NCBI RefSeq assembly: GCF_026151205.1
Contig: NC_087080.1
Coordinates: 9,843,837 to 9,907,836, forward strand
Reading direction: 5' to 3'
Source: Bolinopsis microptera
Lineage: Eukaryota; Ctenophora; Tentaculata; Lobata; Bolinopsidae
Length of the DNA stretch: 64,000 nt
Numbering within the stretch: the stretch's first letter is position 1; each line of letters starts with the position of its first letter. The notes under the pieces were generated by a model, which did no database searches, was not told the origin of the DNA, and was given only the letters and a program-made list of their open reading frames with translations. The position numbers and the translations under genes are program-made. Below are positions 41,061 through 53,400 of this stretch, one piece after another.

Positions 41061-42370
41061 CCTCAACAGTTGTATGGAACGATAAACCTGGCAAACTTAG
41101 AGCACCGATCTGAGAGTTTTTATGACAGAGGCCCTGTAACCTACATTTTTGAAAAAAAGAGTTAGTAAATAATATGCCTTCAAGGAGCTTTTCCTCCAGC
41201 TATTCCTGAAGGAATGTTATTAGTAAACCGCCTATAAGCCACATTAATTGCCTGTAACCACATGTAAAAAACGAAAATGTGGATCAATATGTGTGATAAA
41301 AAACCCGTAAGAGTATGTACAGAGCCTTTGACAAAAAATGTCAATGCTTCCATTAAAATAACAATAAACCTGTATGTGGCTTAACAGGTTTTTTGTCAGA
41401 AAAATACTGTCAACAAATTTATGACAAAGTTACCTGTATGTGGCGTACAGCATTGTGATATAACATTGCTGTGAAAATAACCTCTGTTTATTATTCCAAG
41501 TTAGTTGTATACAGGTTTAAAACTGAGACCATTTTTGACTTACTAAATAGAATAATATGAACTACATTTCGAAACCACAGTGATAAAAATTAGCATAACT
41601 GATAAGTTTGGATAGCTTTCCTTCTTCAACAAAAAACAAGCTTAAGTGTGTCCACCTCATTATGCTAGTGGCCGACTCCTCCAGTTGTATGACGGTGTTA
41701 CACTCTACGAGTGCAATCATGTGTTTTGAAACAGCCTTGTGCAGTGCTGCCTTGTGATGCTACAGTTGGCAGTAATTCTTATCACCGCAAGCCACGTTAT
41801 ACGCCCCAAATTTGCAAAAGGAAGTATGTGACACTTTTGAAGATAAGAGTTTTATATACCGTGAAAATCTGACATTAAGCTCTTATCCCACTTGATAAGT
41901 GGCATTCAATGAAAATACTCCTACAATGTTGACCTAGGGAAGTATGTGACAGTTTTTAATCTGATTGTCCTGATGCTGGCTGAATACGATTATCACAGAA
42001 AGGAGTATGTGGCGGCAAACATACAGGAGGGTTTTTGGAAATTTTATAGACCGGTTACACAAGTGAACAGATTCCAGATTTATATAATTTTAAACTGATA
42101 TTTCATGAATGATTAAAGAAATTTTAAATTGCCATTAGATTCCAAAAATACAACCCATTATGCTCACTTAAAAAACAACTCTAAATCAGTAGCTGTCACT
42201 CTATTAATGCACCACTCCGCTACCTCCACTGCACTAATAGTTATACACATAAATTCTACAATCCTAATTTTGTATCCGTTATGGAGACCGGTGTTTCATA
42301 CAAAACATTTACTAGTATGCCGTTTGTGTGTGAGCAATAGCGAACAGCACGCAACTCCTTTGCCCCGTCA
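41061..42370. other. Unique sequence between superblocks, with repeated GGAAGTATGTGAC words
   Basis: No protein gene is supported. GGAAGTATGTGAC-type words occur at about 41820, 41938 and (variant) 42002; CCTGTATGTGGC occurs at 41369 and 41432. Their reverse complements cluster at 42860-42950. A possible structured segment at 41645-41900 is listed separately. Confidence 0.4.
41645..41900 (+). other. Possible structured RNA/DNA segment, copy 1
   Basis: Successive hairpins: CCAC/GTGG (41653-41670), CACTC/GAGTG (41701-41713), GATAAGAG/CTCTTATC (41842-41886), and CCACTT/AAGTGG (41888-41902). The word AGCCTTGTGCAG and an ending CGCAAGCC are shared with 43165-43345, where the hairpin arms differ in sequence but still pair. 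Not assigned to any RNA family. Confidence 0.25.
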
Positions 42371-42372
42371 AC

Positions 42373-42687
42373 CTATATCTAATCCTTACTATATAAAAAG
42401 CGAGACGATATATATGGTTCCGTGCAATTTTACTGACACCATGCATCAACTGTAACGCGACCTTTCCGCAAAAACCGGAAAAGATATACAACTGAAACTT
42501 TTTGACTGGGTCAAATGCTTTAATGGCCTTCAATTCAGCATGAAAAGTAAAAAATTGGCAAGGAATAAGAATTTTAGTGCCCAAAATTGGTACTCCCAAT
42601 GGTTCAAACGCGAATTAAATAGGTAATAATTAATTTATCCTCTCGAGTCTTGACACCACTTTAGGGAGACGGGTTCCTGCTAGTCCT
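42373..42687 (-). mobile_element. ~310 bp non-autonomous element (copy 2 of 2)
   Basis: The reverse complement of 42373-42687 matches 20388-20698 (ACTAGCAGGAACCCGT, GGTGTCAAGACTC, AAGCATTTGACCCAGTCAAA, ATATATCGTCTCGC). Confidence 0.85.
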
Positions 42688-43980
42688 ATTTAAAGAGTGA
42701 CACCAAACTGCACATGAATTAGGATTCCGTATAAATATCAAAATTGAATTTATGTGTAAAACTTGTTTAAATCTGTAATAAATGGCATAAAATTGAAATT
42801 TTTGTTTAACTGAAATTTTTGTTTAGACTGATACTCTTTTGTCAAAATTTTTGCACTTACTTCCTTCTGTCACTTTACTGTGTGTACATACTTCCTTTTT
42901 TTGGTGGACATACTTCCTTTTTATATATTAATCATTGTACTTACTTCCCGCTTTTATGTATTAAAAAACAAAGAGGTTAAATAACGGGGATAATTTTGTT
43001 TCAAAATCATATAAAGAATAATGTGACACTACATGCTTAAAACTATTAAATCACAAGAAAATTGATAAAAATGTCATTAATACCAAAAGTGCAAGGAAAG
43101 TTTTACGTGAGTTTATGATATAACTACGTTAAAAAACCCTTCAACTATCCCTGAATAAACTTCCTGTGAGGTGTGGACCACCTGCGAAAACCGGTGGGCA
43201 CCCACACTATAAGGCAGTTTTTCACTGTTATAATTACAGTGCAGTGAGTAGTTGAAAGAGCCTTGTGCAGATGCACTTTTATCATTTTATGATACAACGA
43301 TCTGGCTAGCAATTGCTTTCATCGCAAGCCTGTCAGATCCTGCGAATATTTGTACATGATCTTACAATCTTGTATACTTTGTTTTCACTCAAAAGTCTAG
43401 CCTACAATGATGTACGCTTCGAATTAAAAGAGAAGCTTAATGTCTGTTGCACAGTAATATGTTAATTTACAAGCTTTTTTTCTAAGAAGTTGCTTACAAA
43501 ATAGATTGATGGCATGTTCTATCAAATAACCAGAAACTTTCAAGAATAAGTGAGATTTTTTGATTATGACTTTCCATACCTAAACAAAAAGTAAAATCAG
43601 TTTGGGTTGGTTAACAAGTGCTGTACCCTGGGCCACTGAACAGTAATGATGCTCATTATATGAAGGCTGTCATTACACGGATTTCAGAAGCACACTGTGA
43701 TGTTGTATCTACACAGGTGAACCAATTTTGAGAGAGAGATGTCTCTACTCGAAAACCTAGTTAGTCAGTACTTGCATAGTATTTCTACATCTTAAGTAGT
43801 GTATGAAGTCTTAACTTAATTGTTTTAAAAATATCGAAATTCACTTACGACACCTTAAATTGCAGGTATCATACATACGAGTAAGTCTAAATATCTTAGC
43901 TCCTTGGCTTTACACTTTTCTAAGTTTTTTTCTGCAATTATTTAATTGTAAATTATTAATTTAAGCATTAATTTTAAGCA
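42688..43980. other. Unique sequence; second structured segment at 43165-43345
   Basis: No protein gene is supported. TACTTCC words (reverse of GGAAGTA) lie at 42858-42950. A hairpin at 43171-43207 (GTGTGG-ACCACC ... GGTGGG-CCACAC) and another at about 43222-43247 (CACTG/CAGTG) precede AGAGCCTTGTGCAG and CGCAAGCC, the words shared with 41645-41900. Confidence 0.35.
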
Positions 43981-43990
43981 TTAATTTTTA

Positions 43991-44154
43991 TAACGGTTTT
44001 ATCATAAAACACCAGCTGAATGTCAAGGAGTACAAAAATGGAATGGTTAAAGTTGATGTGTTTTGGGGCCATGTGGCTAGCATAGTAGAATCTCTTCTCC
44101 AGGAATATAAAAGTTGTGGTCGCCACACTTAATCATTAATATGATTGTTCTAGG
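43991..44154 (+). pseudogene. piggyBac-like C-terminal exon (copy 2, decayed)
   Basis: Nucleotide match to 33597-33751 (AATGTCAAGGAGTACAAAAA, AAAGTTGATGTG, GGCCATGTGGCTAGC, GGTCGCCACACTTAAT, CTAG/GTAAGG) with several indels. It is followed by the same intron and a truncated exon A at about 44285. Confidence 0.8.
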
Positions 44155-46537
44155 TAAGGTAACACGTCTATACCATTTTAGTATGATAAGAATACAAAAA
44201 TTCATTTATAGAATGCTATGCAGGGCAGTTTTAGTTTATTCATATTTAATATACCGAATAAACAACGTTTAAATCAATTAATTTCAGTGGACCATGTACC
44301 CGTACACAACTTTACAAACTAAGAAAATCCCCATCCACAACTGGACCACGCGAAATTCCAAGGAGTCCCAAAGATCACGCTACTCAATTTAAAGGCGTAC
44401 TTGGTAGAATGTACACACTGTACAGATAAAGCACGACATTCCCACAAAGGAAGACACACGGGCTAAGTTGGAAGGTATTTGGAAACAATAATGGGGGGGT
44501 GGGGGGGGTGGGGGGTTTTTTTGTGGGTGGGGAACTAACCCATTGTTCCAAATAAACCTGACTTCCTAAAGTTTTTCGTTTCAATTGCAGAAGTCTTAAC
44601 CTGTATTAATGATTACGTTTAACAACAGTAAGATGTTTAAAGCAGGTACCCAGCTCTATTTACCAGCACTGGAGGTATGAGCGACACCAGAATCTGATTC
44701 AGAAGGTGACAAACATTCTTTAGGAGATACAGGGAGTATGAATAGTACTGAATACATGGCACTGTCATGGGAAGACGACTCTTACTCACATATGTACGTA
44801 GATGTAAGGAAAGTGTTTTTAGAACGAAACTGAGCAGTATCCACATCAGCTGAGATGCGAGACGGAGAGATTAGTTATTTATGATGTTTATAGGGTAGGA
44901 TAATATCTTATTTTTTCGTCTATGTTTCCATTCTGTAAATGTCCCTTTTCTTTGTTTCTTCTCGTTTTCTTTCTTTTCGCTTATTTTTCTTTTTGTTTCT
45001 GCACTTATAATCCATCTTTCAATTTCCATCTCAAATAAGAAAAGTAGTTAAGTAACTTAGAAATGGTCGTATAATAAGATTCATACATTTCACACAAAGT
45101 ACGATTTTACAACTACAAGGTAAGTACGTTTTTAACATGAGAGCACATGTTAATGATGCACGTAGAACCACCTCCGATAGAATATCAAGCGGGAAAAACT
45201 CCGTGAGTTAGAAAAGGCAGAGCACAAGACCATGTCCGCAAAAAAAAAAAACTTCTAGGTTTTGCAAAAGAATCAAAATGTGCTTATTTTAGAAATACAA
45301 TCACAAGAGCGTCAGTAAATTATTTAAGTTCCGTTTTGAGACATGAGAGAAAATAAGTCTTCAAAGCTTGTATTGTTTCAGGATACACAAATGCCAAATT
45401 TCACACATCGAAAATTTAGTGCATAACAATACAATATACTGCGAGAGTTTTCCATAATCCCTCTCGTTATTCCTCTCAGGCCCGTGCAGTAACGTACTTC
45501 CGAAAGCCCTTTCATCCCCCAGTACGTAACGAAAGAATCGCCGCTTCACCGCCTAATTTTGTTACGACACTAATGCCGAGGAGCATGCTGATGAAGGCAC
45601 GGAACTAAGAAAGATGAAGCTTTTTTATCCTTTATTATTTTTGTCATTTCACAATTTAATAAATTTTTTGTTTTACTTCTTACTTTTAATGAGGTTTAAT
45701 TGTACTCCTTCGTATAAAAGGGAAAGAGATCTAAATTATAAAGAAAGGATAAAGACCAGGGAAGCAAGGTGAGTATTAAAAAGTATTGTATTGGATTTTA
45801 TAGTACTTTAGGCGGTTTAAAATTTACGACAATTATTGATTCAATGTGGCTAAGCCCTACAGAGCTGTAGCATGCATGGTATATCAAGACCAATATGGAG
45901 TTGCCTCCCTCACGAATGTTAATCAAGAACTCGGAATTTGATGTAACGCCAGCTGAACGCTCTTCCCCTTCTTTTCATTGGATTAACCCCCCGAGATTTT
46001 TTGCCCACGAAAAATCCGAGCTTTTTCACCACAAAGGACAGGAATCCACTTTCAAATTAACTTATTTGTTTTACAAAAAAAAAAGGATTGATTGACTAAT
46101 TAAAATATCATGAGAGCACATGTTTTAATGATGGCACGGGTAGAAACAACTCCGGATGACTAATCAAGCGGGGAAAACTCCGTCACAAATACAGAGACAA
46201 AAAAGAATCATTATAAGAATGCTATGCTACAGCAGTTTTTATTTTAATTATATTTAATACAACGTAATAAACATCGTTTAAAATCAATTTAAATTTCAGT
46301 GACCATCGAATGAAACCAGTACCCACAACCTTTACAAATTTAGATAACGCCTGTTTATGTTTATCAAAATGCAACCCTTTTTGTTTTTTGCCAGATATTA
46401 TTTTGATCTGACCTTTAGTTTTATGTAGGTTTATCATCTTTTTCGACCAAACTTCTTTTTTTTTTTTGTGTGGGGGGGTGGTGTTTTTTTGTTACCATAC
46501 TGTTATTACTTATTCTATAGATGCATTTATTTGCAGT

Positions 46538-46761
46538 ATAACGGACCGAACCTCCGCAGAGTCAGAGTTTGCCACAAAGTACCGGGGCGTTTTAGTTTAT
46601 TTTGAAAGATATGTTTGAAAGAATTTAACATGTTTTCTGACCCGATGCTAATTTTTTATGAATTAATATCCATGTCCTTTTTAGGGACCAGTCACTGAGA
46701 CGCCAAATCGCTGCAAACGAGAGCAGCTCTGCAGCTGAAGAACAGATGGATTCAGCTAATG
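46538..46761 (+). CDS. Two exon-like segments unique to superblock 2
   Basis: After TTATTTGCAG (46538), ITDRTSAESEFATKYRG is open. After CCTTTTTAG (46684), DQSLRRQIAANESSSAAEEQ and MDSAN run to a GTGCGT donor. Neither has a counterpart in superblock 1. The compositions look coding but no family is recognised, and the joining donor of the first segment is unclear. Confidence 0.35.
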
Positions 46762-47369
46762 TGCGTCTTTGTTTATTTTATCAAAAAGGAACTCTTTTTG
46801 GTTTTCCGTCCCAATTATTTGTGATGTGAATCAGCAATAATTGGTGAAAAACCTTTATTTCTTATTATGTAAGACTTGGTCATCTTTTCGAACAAACTTA
46901 TTACCTGACTGCATGACCTTATTATCATATATAATATATTATTATTTCATTTAATGGCAGTGAACAATTCCATGGACTCAGGTTTGTGATTAAAAGTATA
47001 GTATGAATCTGTAGACCGCCTTGCCCCTTCTTCCCATGGTCCACTCATCCTGAATGAGCAAGTTTCGTGGAAGTATAATAAGACGTTTTGAAAAAAGCTG
47101 ATAATGCAATAGTGAAGGATCATCCAGATAATAACTTTCCTTATATTAATCCATACCTATTTATTACCTGCTATTAAGCATTTTTTACATTTTGGTTTAC
47201 CGATTTCGTTCTAATTTACATTTTCATATAATGAATGTGTGTGGATAATAAACCATGTTTAACCTCACAATCCTCGTGCAGCAGAGTACTTGTAAGTAGG
47301 CTTTTAAACGGATCTCATCAATCATGATGAGTGAACAGTGATGAGGGTAAAGCTGCTTGTGCTGGTGCC

Positions 47370-47450
47370 AAGTGCCTATCTACAGAATCTGTCTCAGGAT
47401 AAAAAGTGGTTGGTGGCCACACTTATTAAAATAAGATTGATTGTCTAGGT
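47370..47450 (+). pseudogene. piggyBac-like C-terminal fragment (copy 3)
   Basis: Reads YRICLRI, then AAA in place of the TAG of copy 1, then an indel and GWWPHLL. It ends CTAG/GTAAGT and is followed by the usual intron and exon A (47585). It shows the ancestral Lys codon before KWWW. Confidence 0.7.
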
Positions 47451-50400
47451 AAGTAACACGTCTATACGATTTTTAGTAAGAGTAAGGAATACAAATAATG
47501 CCATTATAGAATGCTATGCTACGGCAGTTTTAAGTTTAATTAGATTTAATAGACCGATAACCAACGTTAAAATCAATTAATTTCAGTACCATGTACCAGT
47601 ACCACAAATTTACAAAGTTAGATCACCCCATCCAGAATCTGAGCCACGCAAAATTCCAAGGATCCCACAGAGCACGCTAACTCAAATTTTAAGTTCGATT
47701 GTGTGGTGAAAGTCGAACTATCTAAAGGGCCTCAAATTTGTAGAGCTTAGCTCGCGCAGGATGAAAGAGACTTCATATTATTGAACATAGAACGTACTTG
47801 TAGAATGTACACACTGTACGAGATTAAGCACGACAGTTCCACGAATGAAGACACACGGCTAAGCGTGAAAGGTTATTTTGGAAACAACAACTACACCGTA
47901 GTCAAATTAAACGTACTTCCTGAATTTTCGTTTCAATGCCTTAAGTCAAATACCTGGTTTGACTCAAACCTCTGCTGCGAATATAGATGGAGATGAATTT
48001 TCTTGAAAGAATTGTCGAAGCATTTTTGTGTGTTCAGAATCAAAAGGGTATTTGACGAAGGTGTCAGAAAAGACCATAAAATTGAACTCTCCAGGAATCC
48101 AGCAGAAGGCCTGTAGTATGCAAAGGGGCGGGAAGTTGTTCGGTTCTTGGGGAGTCCACATATGTTGTTTAACTAATTAATAAAAAAACATTTAATTGTT
48201 CGTATAACTAATTGCATGAGTTCTGGCCATATTCAATAACCTGTTATGAAGGAACATATTAATCAAATTAAAATTAAAATTAAATTTCTTATAAGTATTC
48301 GCATTGACGGTGACACTGATATTTATCATTTATTTGTTTTTAAAGCTATGTCCTCCAAAAAGGGAATGAAAGAATCGTCAGATACATGCCCTGATGGAGC
48401 TGAAAAGCACTTCAAAGCTGTTGTGGCCGAGGAGGAAACTTGGGAGTCCAATATTATCAAACTCTATACAAATCATGTTGTTTCAAATGCATTCAATTTG
48501 TGTAGCTATCCTTTATTTCAGAGTGCAACGAAAAAGATGCTTTTGATCCAACAGAACGGATTGCCTATGTAAAGTATCACGTCTATACGATTTTAGTATG
48601 AGTAAGAATACAAATAATGCATTATAGAATCTATGCTGCGGCAGTTTTTTATTTTATTTAGATTTAATAGAACGAATAAAATCGTTTAAAATCATATTTC
48701 AGTGACATGTACCAGTACCACAACTTACAAAGTTAATAACCCCATCCAGAATCTGATCCACGCAAATTCAAGGATTCCCCACAGAGCACGCTACTCAATT
48801 TAAGTTCGATTGTGTGGAAAGCAACTATACGTAAAGGGCCTCAATAGTTGAGCTTACTCGACGCAGATGAAAGACTTCATATATTGAACAAAGAAGGGTA
48901 CTTTTAGAATGTACACACTGTACGCGATTAAGCACGACATGTTCCACAAAAGGAAGACACACGGGCTAAGCGGAAGGTTTTTTGGAAACACTAACTAACC
49001 CATTGTTCAAAATTAAACTGTACTTCCTGAAGTTTTCGTTTCAATTGCAGAAGTCTATCCCTGTAGTAATGATTACGTTTAAAACAGTAAGATTTTAAGC
49101 AGGTACCCAGCTCATAACAGTCACTGGAGGTAAATAGCGACATCCAGAATTCTGATTCAGAAGGTGACAACATCTTTAGGGAGAACAGGGATATGCGATA
49201 TTGCTGAATACATGCACTGTCGTGGGGGCGACTCTACTCACTTATGTACGTAGAGGTAAGTGTTTTGAAAACGGAAACTGGAGCAGTATTCACATCAGCT
49301 GAGATGCGGGACTGAGATATAATGTTTAGTATGATGTTATAAGTAGTAGATAATATCTTATTTTGATCGTCTTATGTTTTCTTTCTGTAACCTCCCATTA
49401 CTTTGTTTCTTATCGTTTTCTTTTCTTTTCCGACTTTTTTTGTTTTTTGTTTCTGCACTAAAATTCATTTTCAATTTCCATATCAAATAAGAAAAGTAGA
49501 AAGTAACTTAGAAATGGTCGTATAATAATTTAACTTCAACAAAGTACGATTTTACAATCCCCCCCCCCCCCAAGCAAAGTACGTTTTAGGTACTGAGAAC
49601 ACATTTTACTGACTCACGGTAGACCACCTCCAGAAACGAAAATCAAGCGTGAAAACGTCCCGTCAGGTTGAGAAAATGCTAGATCTGCAAGACCACGTCA
49701 GCAACAACAAAAAACCTCTAGGAATCAGAAATGTGCTTTATTTACATACAATTACGAGAGTGTGCAGGAAATGTTTAAGTTCCCGAAATGAGACTTGAGA
49801 GAAAATAACTAAATAAGCTTGTATGATCATGACACATTCAAATGCAAGATTTCACACACCGAACTTTTATTGCCATAAGAATAACACATACATGCAGAGT
49901 TTCCCATAATCCCCCCGTTATTCTCTCCACCCGTGCATAACGTACTTCCGAAGGCATTCTTCCCCCCCATACGTACCAAGAATCGCCGGGCTTACCGCCC
50001 AGTAGACGACACTAATGCGCGAGGAGCAAGATGATGAAGCAAGAACTAAGAAGATGAAGCTTTTTTATCTTTATTTATTTTGTTATTCACCATTTTAATA
50101 ATTTTTGTTTTTCTTACTTCTTACTTTTATTGAAAGTTGTGTTTTTTTCTTTATTTTTACTCCTTCGTAGAAAGTGGAAAAGAGGATCTAAATAAAAAGA
50201 AAGGAGAAAGACGGAAGAAAGGGTATATAAAAAGTATTGTATTGGATTTTATAGTACGTAAGCGTTAAATTACCAAATTATTGTTTCAGAGATGGCTATG
50301 CCCTACAAGAGCTGTAGCTATGCATGGGTGGTATCAAGACCAATATGGAGTTGAGTCCCTCACAATGCTATCCAAGAAACTCGCATTTGAATGGAACGCA

Positions 50401-53400
50401 GCAAGAACTCTCTTCCCCTTCTTGTCCTGGGATTAACAACCGAATTTTTGCCACGAAAAATCCGAGCTTTTCACCACACAGGTCAGGATCCTACTTCCAA
50501 ATTAACTTATTTTTTTACAAAAAAAGGAATAGATTGACTAATTAAAATATCATGAGAGCACATTTTACTGATGCACGGGTAAGACCACCTTCCGGGATAG
50601 AATACTCAAGCGGGGAAAACTCCGTGATGTTGAGAAAAAAAAATTCCATTATAGAATGCTATGCTACGGCAGTTTAAGTGTAATAATAATTAATAGAAAC
50701 GAATAAACAACGTTGATAAAATCAATTAATTTTACAGTCACTGTATACTCAAACCTCTCTGCGATAAAGATGGAGATGAATTTCTGAAAAAATTGTCAAA
50801 GCGCTTTTTGTGTGTTCAAGAATCCAAAAGGTATTTGACGAAGTAGTCAGAAAAACCATAAAATTGAACTCTCCAGGATACGCAGAAGCTGTAGGTTATG
50901 CAATGGTCGCGAGTTGTTCGTTCTTGGGATGTCCACATATGTTGTTATCTAATTAATAAAATAAACCATTTAATTGTTCGTATACTACACTTGCATTGAT
51001 TCGGGCCATATTCCAATAACTGTTATGAGATGGAGACAGATTATCAAATTAAATTAAAATTAAATTATCTTATAAAGTATTCGCATTGGATGTGACAACT
51101 GATATTTAATCCATTTATCTTTTAAGCTATGTCCTCCGAAAAAGAATGAAAGATTCGTCAGGATACATGCCCTTGATTGGAGCTGAAAGCAGCTTCAAAG
51201 CTGTTGTGGCCAGAGGAAACTGGGATTGCCAGAATATTATCTAACCTATACAAATTCATTTTGTTTCAAATGCATACAATATTGTGTAGCTACACCTTTT
51301 ATTCTAGAGTGCAACCGAAGAGCTTGATAATCTGAAACGATTGCCTAGGTAAAGTAACACGTCTATACATTTTAGTAATGAGTAAGATACAAATAAGCAT
51401 TATAGAATGCTATGCTACGGCAGTTTTATTTATTTAGATTTAATAGAATGAATAAAAAACGTGTTAAAATTCAATTAATTTCATGACCCTGTACGCAGTA
51501 CGCACAACTATACAAAGTTAGATAATCCCATCCAGACTCTGAGGCACGCAAAATTCCAAGGAATCCCATCAGAGCACGCTACTTCAATTTCAGGATTCCA
51601 TTGTGTGGTAAAGCAACAAACAAAGGGCCTCAAATTTGTAGAGCTTAGCTCGACGCAGATTAAAGACTTCATATAGTTGAACATAGAAGGGTACGTTAGA
51701 ATGTACACACTGTACAGATTAAGCACGACAGTATCCACAAAGGAAGACACCACGGCAAGCGTGAAGGGTTATTTGGAAACAATAACTAACCCATTTGTTC
51801 AAATTAAACCTGTACATCCGGAAGTTTTCGTTTCAATGCAGAAGTCATAAACTGGTTTTACTCAAACCACTCTGCGATAAAGATGAGAAGATTTTCTGAA
51901 AGAATTGTCGAGCATTTTTGTGTGTTTCAGAATCAAAAGGTAATTGACGAAGGTAGTCAGAAAAGACCATAAAAGAGAACTCTCCAGGATACAGCAAAGG
52001 CTGTAGGTTATGCTAAGGGGCTGGAGTTGTTCGCTTGGGATGTCACAGATGTGGTTTATCTAATTAAAAAAAAAACATTTTAATTGTTTCGTAAACTAAT
52101 TGGCATGATTCTGGCCATATTCAATACCTGTAAGAGATGGAACATATTATCAAATTAAAAATTAAAATTAAATTATCCTAATAAAGTATCTGCAATTGGA
52201 CGGTGACAACGAAATTTATCATGTTATTCTTTTTAAGGCTAGTCCTCCAAAAAGAAGAAAGAGTTCGATCAGATACATACCCTGATGTGAGCTGAAAGCA
52301 GCCTTCAAAGCTGTTGTGGCCAGAGAAACTTGGTGAGTCTAATAATTATCTACCTCTATACAAATTCATGTCTTGTTTCAAATGCTTTCAATATGTTGTA
52401 GCTATCCCTTTATTCAGAGTGCAACCGAAAGATGCTTTTGATATCAGAACGATAGCCTAGGTAAAGTAACACGTCTATACATTTTAGTATGAGTAATGAA
52501 ACAATAATTGCATTTTAGAATGCTAGGCGTACGGCGTTTTATTTTATTAAGAATTTAAAAGACGATATAAAAAACGTTTAAATCAATTAATTTCAGTGAC
52601 CATGTACCAGTACCCAACTTTACAAAGTTAGATAACCCCATCCCGAATCTGAGCCACGCAAAATTCCAAGGATTCCCACAGAGCCCTCACTCAAATTAAG
52701 TTCGATTGTGTGGTAAGCATACTATACGTAAAGGGCCTCAAATTTGTAGAGCTTAGAACGACGCAGATGAAAGACATCATATTATTGAACATAGGGGTAC
52801 TTTTTAGAATGTAAACACTGTACGAGATTAAGCACGACAGTTCCACAAAGAAGACACCTGGCTAAGCGTGAAGTTAATTGAAAACAATAACTAACCCCAT
52901 TGTTCAAGATTACACCAGGACTTCCTGAAGTTTTACGTTTCAATTGCAGAAGTCTATACCTGTATAATGATTACGTTAAAATAGTAAGATGTTTAAAGCA
53001 GTACTCGCTTATTCAACATCACTGGAGTATTAGCGACGCCAGAATTCTGATTCGAAGGTGGACACCATTAGACTCTACTCACTTATGTATCAGAGGAACG
53101 TGTTTGTGAAACGGAAACTGGAGCTAATCACATCAGCTGAGATGCGAGACTGAGATATATGTTATTATGATGTTATAATTGTAGATAATATCTTATTTAT
53201 CGTCTTATGTTTCTTTCTGTAACGGTCGCCGTTACTTTGTTTCTTCTCGTTTTTCTTTCTTTTACGACTTATTTTCTTTTTGTTCTCTGCCCAATATCAT
53301 CTTTTTCAATCCAGACATCAATAAGAAAAGGATTAAGTAACATAGCAATGGTCGTATTAATAGAAATTCATACTTTCACACAAAGTACTATTTTACAAGC

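Noticed and set aside
42129-42599. Frames of 95-108 codons on both strands
   Set aside because: Both overlap the non-autonomous element at 42373-42687, which is non-coding in its other copy.
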